From Rhyacophila brunnea (Eukaryota; Arthropoda; Insecta; Trichoptera; Rhyacophilidae), in the NCBI GenBank assembly GCA_022495005.1, contig JAGYXB010002038.1, positions 62,001-126,000 on the forward strand: a stretch of 64,000 nucleotides of DNA, read 5' to 3'. The notes beneath the pieces were generated by a model. The model was not told the DNA's origin and ran no database searches. It saw only the letters and a program-made list of their open reading frames with translations. Positions 10,860 to 22,399 of the stretch are shown here, in pieces (position 1 is the stretch's first letter; the number at the start of each line of letters is the position of its first letter). Position numbers and translations under genes: made by a program.

Positions 10860-13800
10860 TACTGTAGATGTAAATATTTTTATAATTAATTATATTCATT
10901 GACGCAAGTGTTGATAAATAAAATAACTAAAAAAACAGTTCAGTCCGTCAAAACAAAAGAATTTTGTTTAGACCGTAAATAAAAGGAGTAGGTACGAGTA
11001 TGTACGTATGTGTTATTTCTGGTATGATGGCTTTTCAAATTATTTTCGAATCGAATGCTTAAGTTGGTAAACTCCACAAATATTAATATCACTCAGTTGC
11101 CACTCCGATCCTCTTACATACGCAATGGCGGCCATTTTTAATGTCCATCATTGTGATGAAGGGTTTTACACAAATTTAACATGATTTTTTAAATGAATAA
11201 TAAGGCCGATATGTGGTCTTATCTACTTACCATGACGGATTGTCTTTTTATATGCCCCGCAAATTGCTAAATAAATGTCATACCTACCTACCAGTAGTGT
11301 GAAGTTCTCTGCAAATGAACATGTAATGCGACGTCAATTGTAGCTAATTTAATCAGGGAATCAGTGTTGCTTTTTTGCTTCAATCTCAAACATTTAGGCT
11401 TCATCTCTGTAGAAGAAGGTTTTTTTCAATATCTTTGGGCAGAACCATTCTATATTTTATTTTATTCTTTCCTAAAAACAGAAAAATATGGACATAAGTG
11501 AGGGAATATAATTAACGCTACCTACATGTATTGTTGATATCCAAACTGCGTTAATTTGTGTGCTACATCAATAATTGCATTGTTAGTGATTTATAATAAT
11601 ATTTAATGAAAATTAAGTATTTTTTACAGATTTTAGTGAGATGTAATACTATTATCTCCTATCTTTGAAATATGTACTTCAAATGTTGTTATTGATTCAA
11701 TTTATTGTAATGTTTTCTTGACATAATGTATCACCCAGACCGGAATTTTACGGTTTATTCCACATTATTATAAAAAAACTCTGTCATTATTAATCATAAA
11801 AAATTATCACTACTTCATTGTGAATGTTAAAAATAAGATAATCACGCAGAGTAAAAATGCACAGTGATAAAAAATATTGATAACATCCATAAAAATATTA
11901 GTTTGCTTATATTGAAGATTAATCATTTTCGTTTTTAAATTGATTAGTTGAAGATAAAAATATTTAGTAAATTGGCTACATAAGCAAACCCTTTTGCTTC
12001 TTACTTACTCAAGTCTTATGTTTCCATGACTGTACTGTTCATCACGTCACGTAAAAGTTTATTAAAATACTTTTATACATGGAATTCTTATTAACCATTC
12101 GACTTACCACTAACCCATTTTAAACTATGAAACCAAATTATCATTGCAAAAGAAACATGTAAATTATATCCACCAGCTGAGTTGGAACCTACGCACTATG
12201 GAAACTATCGTATTTTATTCACTAGCACTAGGTACTATGCTATGCTAAAAAAAGAGTTTTTATCAAAAAGTAAAAACACTGAAAATGAAATAATCACGTA
12301 CAGTATACTGAATTATCACAAGGTCAACGCTATTGTAATGTAAAATAAATTATAAATACAATTTCTTTACACGTTATAATATTCCCATTATATAAATGAA
12401 ATGTATTAAATTAAATATATAATATTATTATTTTCATTTTTTTTATTAAAGTTGTACTGTAGTTTAGTAAACAATACAGTCGTAAAGTCTTTCAAGCGTG
12501 AACCTTGCAAAGCGCTTTTACTGCAATATTATGTTATGTACAAGAGTTTTATTATTTCATTATGAGTCATTATTCATTATTTATTGCAGTGATTATGGAG
12601 ATCTAAATTCACCTATTATTGTATACATTAAATATGAATCAGAGTTTCATATTTGATTTTTATTTTTAAGAAAATGTTCCGGTAAATGAACTGATATAAA
12701 ATATTTCGTACCTTGTTTGTTAGATAGTAGGTAATATTATTATGAACATAATTACGTTATTACATATTATGGTTATGCTATGGTACAATAAACGTTATGT
12801 TACTGTAATGGGAAATCTTAATTTTTAATAATTAATTGAATACACGAAATAAAATAAGAACTATATGCCAAATATTAAAAAATAAATTATTTAATAAAAA
12901 CATGGTAAATATATAAAATTATTAAAACTATAAATAACATGTTAAAGGATTCATGACAATTTGAGAAAAGCACTATGTCATTTTCACTGTAACAAACATG
13001 AACTAACTGCCACTGGATTCCTCTGTTGACGGTTGGTGGAAGGACTATGAGTCTGTTTTAAGCATTAATCTTCAACTTGATGCCCATTTAACAAAGAGCA
13101 TGTATTATCTTTGATTTTCAATAGAAGCTTGAAATGCATTAGGTACATACCGATGGCACATTAAAAAATTCTGCATAATATACATATAACCTTTTTGGAA
13201 TATTTAGCACGTCATACAAAGTCCCTGTTTTATTTCGTGTAGGTACCTATTAAATTGAATGTGTGTAGTTTTGTATTTTCATCAGTAGTTGCTATATTTA
13301 GTTTGCTACACGGAATTATAATTTGCCGTATAAGCCATCACTGAATAATATAATATATTAAATTTGTATTCAATTCTAAGCCTCATTTACGTAAAACGCA
13401 GGCGTAGCGAAACTTCAAGGGAAAAAACATAGACTTTATTCGCCGAACTACCCTTAGTCTCCTATTTAATAACTTTTATACATATATGGTCAAGCTGAAC
13501 TTTACGATGACTAGACGCTACCACAAATCGCAAGTAGTCGCAGGGTTGCTAGGTATGCTCGTTAAAGAATGTTACATTCTCAAATCTTGTGAATTATTAG
13601 TTGAATGAAAGAAATAGTTTATCACCTTTGCATTTATTACGTTTACTAATTCACAGTGACGGTCTTTGGAATGTGGAGACCCAACGAACTGACTGATTTA
13701 GAAAGATGATACTAAAAATAATTATAACAGTGATGACACATGATAAATTGTTTACTTTTTTGTGGACTGTTTGAATGGCTATGATATGGGCCACTTTGGT

Positions 13801-14660
13801 GTTATTTGCAGAGATTTTGTTATGCTTTTGGTAATATTTTATACTCAATTTGTGAGAAACAAGCATCTTTTAAATATTTTGGTACGATTTATTAATTATT
13901 GTATGACCGATTTGAGCTATTTCAAAACCCCTTTTTAAATATTATGATTAACCGATTGCGTTATTTGCGCCAAAGAAAATCGCCCAGCTTATTTATTGTA
14001 TTTGTCTTCCATATAATTTTCATAAATACGTAATTTTCTGAGCCTATATTCTAATCGTAATTCGAAAAATGATGGAACTACAGTCACCCGAGCGTCGCGC
14101 ATACTAACGGCAGAATATTTCTTGTCGTCATGGGACGAGTGGAAAAAAGACTTAACAGTCACCCAGCTTCTTGTGGACAGAGATTATTGGACCGCGCACA
14201 CTAAAAATATACTAAAACGCCACAAACATTGGAGCAAAACTTGCGTTCTTTTCTTCCCTCAAAAATTACACAATTCAGGAGCCTTTTACTCTATTACTCA
14301 ATACGAATTAAGATAGCATATACTGTCCAACAAGAAGATTTAGGCACAAGCCGGAAGGCGCTGTCGTCGACTAATTGAGAGGAGTTTGTTAGTTCACAGT
14401 TTTAACACGTAGCCAAGAAGATGTTGTTCGACAGTAGAATTTAATATATTCTGTCCCATATAGACATTTCTCTCGCCCAGTGGCCAATAGAATTTAGTGC
14501 AGTACTACGCGGTATCTTATTATCAACATTTTTGTCAATAGGACCGATATAAGCGTCGTGACGTTTAAATTTTAACGATTTATATTTATGATTATAGGTG
14601 TTTTTGTAGTGTTATGATAATGACGTCAATTAAGAAAAAAACAAGTTATCAAGGGACAGT
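10860..14660. other. Long stretch without recognised features
   Basis: AT-rich DNA containing only short ORFs. At about 11904-11988 the words GTTTGCTTAT and ATAAGCAAAC form a 10-nt inverted pair around an AT-rich loop. This is too short to call an element. The ORFs at 13651-13866 (minus) and 14122-14316 (plus) show no domain. Confidence 0.5.
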
Positions 14661-14672
14661 GTCGTGAATCCA

Positions 14673-14763
14673 TAGTTAAACTAGGTCAGTGGTTTCCAAA
14701 CTGTATGTTACTACGCCTCCCTTTTAAAAAAATCTAATCTTGGCGCCTTTCCCCCCCCCCCCC
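14673..14763 (+). repeat. Possible hAT-type element end with poly-C tract
   Basis: CAGTGGTTTCCAAACTGTA at about 14677 resembles the outer end of hAT elements of the CAGTGGTT..AAACT type. It is followed by a run of 13 C at 14751-14763. I could not find a matching right end, so this may be a solo or degraded terminus. Confidence 0.35.
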
Positions 14764-14984
14764 TTTATTTCATTAAATAATACATACACCTTTTTAAATA
14801 GTCAACAATGTACTAATACAACAATGAAAAAAATAATTATAAAAATAAACAAGGTTTTACTACTTACATTATATTCATTATTAAATTAATTTGTTTTTCA
14901 TGCGATGAATGTGCTTGTTTATTGGCACAATTATTAGTAGTCAATCCAAACTCATCGTCGTTCATTGACAAATAGATTCTATCC

Positions 14985-16375
14985 GGAAGCGGGCCCCCAG
15001 GCCGGCATCTTTGGCGGGCCCACCCTCCTATCGCCGAGGCTAAGCGCAGTGTAGTGCTCTAATGTAGTGTTTCCTAAATTATACACGGGAGTTATCATTT
15101 AAGTAGGTAGGTATATAAATCATCATAATGGTATCACATCAAATTGCAACGCACAAACACTTATTCAAAATATCTAATAGGCTCGAAATAAAGCAGCGCC
15201 GCAGGCGAATTTTTAACTATTAATAAAATGATGTGAATAAATTTCAACTAAATAGACAAGTTTAACAACAATTTTTTTTTCCTAAACAAATTTGTCTCAA
15301 ATTTCAACATTATGATTTGACCCTTTAACCTGGAACCCTGGGACCTGGGACCTGGGACCCTGGAACAGCATGCCCGATTTAGCTATCTGACTTCTTAGGG
15401 CGTATAAACTATAACTGTTTATACAATACATTTTATTATTTTGGTTGGAAAGGGTAAATTACAAAAAAATGTTTGAAGAAAATCTTCCTGTGTATTCGTA
15501 TCTATTTTCTTATGTACCTAACATCTTTAATCAATTGGCATTTTAACTCCAATACGAACATACACACGAAAATTATATAAATATCTATATAATATGCTTA
15601 TGTAACACACATTTGTACATTTTATTTTTAACACTACAGACGTTCATGACGCTCAATGACAGTAGTATTAGTAGTGAAGCAGTAGAAACGAAATCACATA
15701 AACACACAGACTTTGAGAAAACCACAATTTTTTTGTGACAACACCGAGAATCGGACACGGAGCCTAGAGATCATCATTACAATTTATACGAGGACTTGTT
15801 GTATACACATTTACAAAATCATTGATCCACAGATTAACTACCTACAAGAAAGGTAAAATGTGACACTCTGCCTCTAGCACATAATGAGCGCAAATAATAC
15901 ATTGTTAATCGGGTCTTATTATATTCATATTTTCCTTGCAGAGACTTTTCAAGTGTGAATTACTTACATGTACCAATTATCTCAGACCAATTATTGTAAA
16001 GACGGATTGTCGTAGCAAGCTACGTGAAATATAATATTACAATTATGTGGGGGGCTGACATGGCTCTAGCCTGGGGGCCCGACCTGGCGAATTGACCAGC
16101 CAAGTGAGAAAACACATCACGAAATTGCACCAATTGTAAAAAAATGACGCCTGCGGCGCTATTTCACTTATACCATAATTCAAATTTTTAATTATGTGGT
16201 TGTGCGATGCAGTTTTTGATTATTGTTTGTCAACATTCGATAACTATATAATTCAAGTGGGTGCATTAAAAATTATTAAAATACCCTAATTTTTACTCCG
16301 AACAAGTCACACTGCCATTAACTTTAGCGATAGGTAGGAGGGCCCGCTTCAGGATGTGGGGGCCATGTTTGTATC
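14985..16375. mobile_element. GC-rich-ended foldback element
   Basis: The left part contains GGAAGCGGGCCCCCAGGC and CCTATCGCC (14985-15045). The right part, read in reverse complement from about 16375, contains CCTGAAGCGGGCCC and CTACCTATCGC. An inner inverted pair is GCGCCGCAGGCG at about 15193 against CGCCTGCGGCGC at about 16148. The order of matching blocks is therefore mirrored, as in a long imperfect foldback element. A further GC block, read in reverse at 16035-16100 (CGGGCCCCCAGGCTAGAGCC), recurs at 54995-55020. No ORF is seen. The superfamily is unknown. Confidence 0.55.
15330..15365 (+). repeat. Short GGGACCT tandem repeat
   Basis: Tandem imperfect 7-mers (CTGGAACCCTGGGACCTGGG and onward) inside the foldback element. 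Probably a small local expansion. Confidence 0.7.
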
Positions 16376-16794
16376 TACCTACAGGAATTTTACACGAAGC
16401 TACGTAAAACAACTTAAATGCAGGTATTGAATAAACATTTACGTCATTTACGACAATGACGTCTAAACATAAAAAAAAACAAATGTATTTTTATATCCTA
16501 CTTACATTGTGAAAGAAGCTTTGGTGAATATTTTTGGCCCTTTCATATTATACCTACACAGTTGTTCAGAGTTGAGAAATGTTTACGTAAACATTCGTAT
16601 TCTATAAAGCGGGAGGAATAAGACGTAAACATTCGTTAAAAATATTGAACTTCCTGTTTTAATGATCGAATGCTCGTTAATTGAATACTTTTCCACAATC
16701 GTAAAGTTGGTATTTTATAAACACAATATTGTAGAACCACGCAACGTTTATGTTAACCTGATAAACCGATTAACTTTACTATCACTTTAATAAT
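16376..16794. other. Non-coding spacer
   Basis: AT-rich sequence between two inverted-repeat elements. The phrase GTAAACATTCGT recurs at about 16587 and 16628. No gene is recognised. Confidence 0.4.
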
Positions 16795-16798
16795 AACA

Positions 16799-16990
16799 TT
16801 ATGAAACAGAACATGATATAACAGAACATGAATAAGCAGAACATGATAAAACAGAACATGAAAAAACAAGAACATGAAGAAACGGAACGGTGACAAAACA
16901 GAACATGATAAAACAAAACATGAAAAAACAGGAACACGAAGAAACGGAACAGTGACAAAACAGAACATGAAAAAACAGAACACTGACAAA
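16799..16990 (+). repeat. Minisatellite, 14-17-bp units with about 62-bp higher-order period
   Basis: Units of the form (A)AAACAGAACATGA(T) repeat about a dozen times. A higher-order block running from AAAACAGAACATGATAAAAC to GAAGAAACGGAAC(G/A)GTGAC occurs twice with a few substitutions. The minus-strand reading gives a low-complexity F/L/V/C-rich peptide, which is a by-product of the repeat and not a gene. Confidence 0.85.
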
Positions 16991-17499
16991 ATATGACTAT
17001 GATATTTTAGGGAAAATAAAACATTTATTTCGTCGTATCTATTTATTAATGAAATGCTAATAATATTATAGTTTATAAACGAAATATATATAAATATTTA
17101 ATATAATATATATTATATTATATAATAATATAATCACTGCATGTTGGCCATTCGGCGTAAAAACCTCAATTTATCTGCATGATTTTGATCATGCACAACT
17201 CCACATTATTATTAAACTCATTATTTCGTTGTATGTACCTAGTTACCCTAGCATTTTTAACATATTAGATTGATTAAGACGAGATATAGCTAGTTTGCCA
17301 GCAACACCGAGTTGAGCCCCGTTCAATTGTTTTTTTTTACATTTTGTTATTAAGGCCATGCATTAGTTGAGGCACGGTCTACAAAGATCGTTGCTAGGCG
17401 ATGTGCGGATTGCGGGTCGCGGGTGCAAAAGACGCCTGTCAAACGAAATATTATTTCTCATATAAATCCAACATACGTCCATTTTATGTTCTGTTTATT

Positions 17500-18614
17500 A
17501 CTTGAGCGTGCAGCCACGGACGCCTTGGGCAGAATCCTTAATTGGGGGTTGCTGAACAAGCTGACCTTTGCCCCGAGCAAGACGGAAGCTGTCCTCCTCA
17601 GGGGTAGTTCTCGGGTCAACATAACTCGACGGCCGCCCACGGTTCGTTTTGGCCAGACCTCAGTGCGTTTCTCCGAAAGGGTTACGTATCTGGGAGTAAT
17701 TCTTGATGACAAGCTGTCTTTCGTTCACCACGCCAAGACGGCCGTCTCTAAGGCCAATTCGGCCTATCAGAGAATGGCCCGAATGGCGGGCAGCAATTGG
17801 GGACTTAAGCCTAGAGCCCTTAAGGTTGCATACGGCGCAATTTTCATGGGAATTGCCGGTTACGCCTCCAGCATTTGGCATTCTCGAGTAAACTCCTTAA
17901 CTCTCGTGAGACGCGCACTATTAAGCGGGCAGCGACTTGCGCTGATCTCGCTTACCAAAGCCTACCGCACAACTTCTACTGACGCGCTTGCCGTACTCGC
18001 GGGGGTGCTACCCCTCGATCTGCACGTCCAAGTCAGAGGATCGATCACCCTCCTCTTGAGGGGGATCAGCACAATACTCGCCGGTGTCCATCTGACACCA
18101 CCGCAGAGATCCGAGGACGTTCCTTACAGGAAGACTGTAAGTGACATTGTGTACAAGACCGCATTTGCGGCATGGCAGGCGAGGTGGACCGCCTCCCCCA
18201 AGGGGCGGCACACTTACCGTTTTTTCCAGACGTATTCTGCAGGCACCAAACTAGAAGACTCCAACCTTCGCACTGGATTAGCCAGTTCCTCACCGGCCAT
18301 GGCAACTTCGCCGCCAGACTCCACGAGTTTGGCTTGATAGTAGATGGGCCGGTTGTTACCTGCATGACCACCAAGATGTTGAACACATCCTCTGGGATTG
18401 CCCGCTTATGGAACTCGAACGAGCGGAGCTGTTTGCCAGGGTCCGTCCTCACACGGGCCCAATTGGTCATGGAGATCTGGTAGCAACCGAGGCCAACTTT
18501 GCGGCATTTGAGAAATTTGCAGCGTCGTATGGGGAGCGGGATAGTCCCGACTCTTCTGTAGACTCATCCATTTCAATTCGTGACACTCAGTATGCGGGTA
18601 CACAAAGCGCTTAA
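17500..18614 (+). pseudogene. R1-clade LINE reverse transcriptase C-terminal half, frameshifted
   Basis: The main frame (17500-18250) encodes the end of an R1/SART-type reverse transcriptase: ILNWGLLNKLTFAPSKTEAV, then RVTYLGVILDDKLSF, VAYGAIFMGIAGYASSIWH and LISLTKAYRTTSTDALAVLA, then GVLPLDL. These blocks match the post-palm and thumb region of R1-clade elements. The endonuclease and the catalytic palm are missing (5' truncated). Near 18250 the frame shifts to give HWISQFLTGHGNFAARLHEF. Near 18345 it shifts again to give HDHQDVEHILWDCPLMELER, the remains of the CCHC-type zinc knuckle with its first Cys pair damaged, and reading ends at 18614. The start at 17423 lies in host MITE sequence and is not a real start. 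Confidence 0.85.
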
Positions 18615-18868
18615 CGTCAGCGGACAGCAGAGCCAGTCCAAAAACAAACATTTTCTTTCTTAACTTTCTTCTTTCAGCACTACGGTGCATGGTTGCAGCA
18701 TCAGTCCCGTGCGGCTCCGTCTCGGGACGGAATGAGCACTTAAAATCACTTCTTTCAGACACGTTTAAAGCGTCATAGAAAGCGGCCGTGCATATCCACG
18801 GTTGTGCATATATGACGGGTGGTGGTGGGCACTTTAACGTATGTTCTATTAGTAACAATAATAATATA
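18615..18868 (+). other. 3' untranslated tail of the R1-clade relic
   Basis: This sequence separates the LINE reading frame from the resumed MITE and is absent from the empty copy at 44 kb, so it belongs to the insertion. It ends in TAACAATAATAATATA. TATGTTCTATTA at about 18839 resembles TATGTTCTGTTTATTA at the left joint (about 17484) and may be a worn TSD. Confidence 0.55.
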
Positions 18869-19222
18869 TTCATTGACATGTTTTCTTTTTAAAGTAAATG
18901 GGTAACGTTTTTAGTCATCTTTACACGATTTTAGAATTAATTGGCCCGTCGCCATCACGCAGCAAAGTGACGTATGTCTGACTCGACGTTCTCTCAATGA
19001 ATGCGAAGCGAGTACAAAATTTCGTCGCGCGTACAGTTGAAAATTATTTGGCGTTTCACTGATGCGTCACCTTAAAAATCTGTAAATCTGTTCTTGCAAC
19101 ATAATATATTATAGAGATACCTACAACAATTTCAATATTAAATTTAATATTTTTCATGAAATATCATAGTCATATTTTATCACTGTTTCTGTTTTGTCAC
19201 CGTTCTGTTTATTCATGAAACC

Positions 19223-22019
19223 ATATTTATTCTATGATTAAGAATGATAATTTCGAAATCCAAAAATCGTAGATACTACTCAAAACTACTGTGACATTGC
19301 AAAATGAAAAATAAAAAAATGACAAATGATTAAAAATATTCTAGTCTAGAATTCAAGTAAGCTATCATTTAACTAAAAAGTGTTACACAGATGTTACAGT
19401 GCCAAATATGTTCAAGTAAGCAATCATTAAAAAACAAATCACGCTATATAGTCATCAAAACAGACCTAGTTATACCAATAATACAGTTTTTTTTTGTGTT
19501 TATGGTATCGTCATAATAATTTACCAAAAATCATTATGGTCAATTTATTTGAAAAGTATAAAAATATAATGTCAGATCGACAACTTAGTTATTGTTAGAA
19601 ATGTCACATTATATATTTAATTAAAGAATACTTTCCGAAAAAAATGTGATTTCTCAATTCTCAGCAATATAATTTCACTAATGCAAGTTTCTAATACTCC
19701 TTCGTAAGTGAATAATAATCTGCAAGCTGATTCGAAGCTGCTTGTATCATTTCGTATCAAGTTAAACCGCGGAGACAGTAAATACATTGTCGATAATTTT
19801 GTGACAAGCGAGGCCATTGTCTCTTATTGTAATTAAGTGGAGATATTTCTGATCATCATTGCAACATACAACGGTAGCTTTCGTTTCTAAAATATGCGAA
19901 AAGATACTTTTATGATAATGTTAGTGGATGATTTGAATACAATGACTAAGGCAAGTAATACACAATTAAAATTAGAAATTGACAACAAATGCGCTTAAAA
20001 CTAAATATACTTTAATTTTATATATTTTAACATATTTACCATCTTTACCAACATGTTTTATTTACTTTATTTCAATATAAATTTTGGTGATAAAACAATG
20101 AAAATAGCTGTAATTTCACTGGAATAATATTTGTGTAAAATTATTGTTTATTCACTGCTATTACACTTTATCCAGAATGTATGCATGTAAGAACTTTTCA
20201 TTGGTTCTACAATCCGATTTTAGACTTGACCGCCTCCCGATATTTTTCCCTTTGATTCTCATTTCTCAAGATTTTTTTTTTGTTATTTTTATTTTGATTT
20301 TCGACAAATTGTAAATGTGATGAAAATTTGAGATTTTTTTATTACACGCGCGTTGAATAATAAATCCGATATCCAATCTAATAAATAGGATTCTTGTTTT
20401 GTTTCTGGACCTACAAAATCATGAAAACGGAGAATTTGATTTTTTCTCGAGAATTCTCAAAAAATACTTATCAGGTAATATCGATCTTTTTTTAAATAAG
20501 CAACACTATCAGATGTGAATAATTATTGTACAGTAGAATTAAATACCTATTTCGTTACATTCACATTATATAATATGATGTTACAGTAGGCAATGGCGTT
20601 CTTTAATAAATTATTATTTGTTAGTTTCAAAAAAAATCTTACAATCACATAGCATGAAAACTTCTCTACGCTGAAAGTGTAAATAATTAATAATCTCGGT
20701 AGATTGTATCTAGATATTAATTTCATTTTGGAAGATTGATGAACATCATTATGTTAGTAAAAGATAAATATTAAATAAGCAAAGTGCTCAGTATTATACT
20801 CTCAAAATAATGGTGATATCATTCATATCTATTAATATAAAGAGAGCAAAAAACTTCAGCACGTGTTGGGTTAGTGTACTGTCAACTTAAGAAGGTATAC
20901 ATTTGAATAGAAACTGATTTTATTAACATTAAATTCCGCCAACGCACATGACTGGTTGAAGTTTGTGCAAAGCATTGATCGCATCATTCAAGAAAATTAA
21001 CAATAGTTTCTTTGACAAAGATAGATTGCCAAGAGATAATTTCATGTACCTACAACCATACATACTTGTAAGATTTTTAAGTAACTTTTAAGTATAAATT
21101 AATATCAGGTTTATGTGTAGGTATATTGCATAATATTTCATTCTTCGTTAGCCTATACGGCTCTTCCATAACCCAAACGGCTCGCTCACCTGCATCCACC
21201 ATTAATTTTATTTTTAAAAACGAGCGAAAATAATAATAATATACTTTATAATCAATAATTAGGACAGATAGGCTGTCTTGATGTTTACTAATAAGTTGTA
21301 TACTTATATTATTATTTCCATCGCATTTTTTATGATTCGTGCTAGGGCAAATACTTCGTCGGTGATTAATTTAGCTAACTACATACTGTGCATAATTAGT
21401 GTAAGAACATTTTATAAGTCGTATACAAATGGGTTATTCTTCATTAGTGTAGTACATATTATTATCATTTAGGCCAGGGATTCTTGAAATCGATTCGATT
21501 TGTGTAATAGAAAATCGATTCAAGGAATCAATTGTTGTTATCTATATCGCCCATCTCTAATGGTGATTTCTTTTTTATAAAGAGGTTTACTAATATCATG
21601 TTTTATTCTTTGGATATACAATCTTCCTGTCTGCATTACTTACCTGTCTCATAAATTATTAGCTGAAGCTTTTTGTCGCCACATTTTATAAATTCAGTTT
21701 ACGACATGATGGTCCATTTCAAGGGACTTGTACTTTTAATGTCTATTGATGGCATTTAAGACTTTCACCAGCAACAGCATTGTGATTTATTCATCATTAT
21801 TTGGATTTTTTTTGGGTCAGGTGATGACTTGACTGTTGCTTGCTGGAATTATTGTTTGGAAGTAGATTGTAGCGTTGATTTTATGTTAGCAATATTTCAG
21901 GGTTTGTTCATTCTTAACTATCTATCTCTACATGCAGTCACTCTTAGCTCAAATCAGTTACATCCATAATTATTACTATTTGTGTGTGCAGCGAGCTTCG
22001 GTTTGTTCACTCGTCATCG
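19223..22019. other. Non-coding AT-rich DNA
   Basis: No recognised gene. At about 20440-20490 CTCGAGAATTCTC resembles the termini of the hAT derivatives at 29318 and 48581, but no second end or TSD is visible, so I do not call an element. Confidence 0.45.
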
Positions 22020-22300
22020 TGTAGAGTGTAGACTGTAGACTGTAGGAGAGTGGAAACAGAGGTGACCAAAATCCTAATAATTCAATAATGTCAACCTCAG
22101 TCGCTGTTTTATTTTTATATTATCATGATTTTAAAATGGTATTGGAGGCGTATACTCAGGAACCTCTATCATTTTCCTGAGATAAGATATTCACTTAGTT
22201 TGCCATGTTTCTCAGGGGTCAGAGGAAGTGACAGTTTGGACAGACTTAAACGATAAAAGAGATTCATTGGTATTAACAATCTGCTCAGCTGTATCCATGG
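22020..22300 (+). repeat. Interspersed repeat A, copy 1 (partner at 49925-50236)
   Basis: Shares long blocks with 49925-50236 in the same orientation: GTAGGAGAGTGGAAAC, ATGTCAACCTCAGTC, ATTTTCCTGAGATAAGATAT, GACAGTTTGGACAGACTTAA and CAGCTGTATCCATGGATAAC. The partner has an extra stretch of about 26 nt after the ATAAAAGAG phrase. No ORF or terminal repeats are recognised, so the repeat class is unknown. Confidence 0.8.
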
Positions 22301-22399
22301 ATAACTGGCAGAAAATATTCTGCAGAATTGGAACTGCTCATAAATACCACGCTCAATATAAATGAGATGACGAGGAAGAAGAATATAGTCTTTTAATAT

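Larger units (their letters stand above)
17350..19075. mobile_element. TTAAGG-ended MITE split by an R1 LINE
   Basis: The left end begins TTAAGGCCATGCATTAGTTGAG. The right end in reverse complement begins TTAAGGTGACGCATCAGTGA, an imperfect terminal inverted repeat of about 25 bp. The MITE sequence runs to about 17499 (ATGTTCTGTTTATTA) and resumes at about 18869 (TTCATTGACATG). The unsplit copy at 44044-44400 reads straight through this joint. TTAA is present at both outer ends (17350-17353 and 19072-19075) and could be the TSD or part of the ends. Confidence 0.75.
16795..19222. mobile_element. Outer inverted-repeat element with minisatellite arm
   Basis: The left arm (16795-17012) is a minisatellite of AAAACAGAACATGA-type units ending in ACAAAATATGACTATGATATTTTA. 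The right arm (19153-19222) in reverse complement reads TTCATGAATAAACAGAAC, CGGTGACAAAACAG, then GATAAAATATGACTATGATATTTCA. The two are thus inverted relative to each other, with the left arm expanded. Between them lie a TTAAGG-ended MITE and, within that, an R1-clade LINE relic. The sequence supports three-level nesting, though the outer pair could also be two separate insertions. Confidence 0.55.

Noticed and set aside
16753..16989. Minus-strand 78-residue ORF rich in Phe/Leu/Val/Cys
   Set aside because: It is the reverse reading of the AAACAGAACATGA minisatellite, so its regularity comes from the DNA repeat.
18406..18879. 157-residue minus-strand ORF
   Set aside because: It lies antisense to the R1-clade relic and its 3' tail and shows no domain; a shadow frame.
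20215..20490. Third hAT derivative of the TAGAGTTGGG family
   Set aside because: Only the short CTCGAGAATTCTC words match; no ends or TSD.
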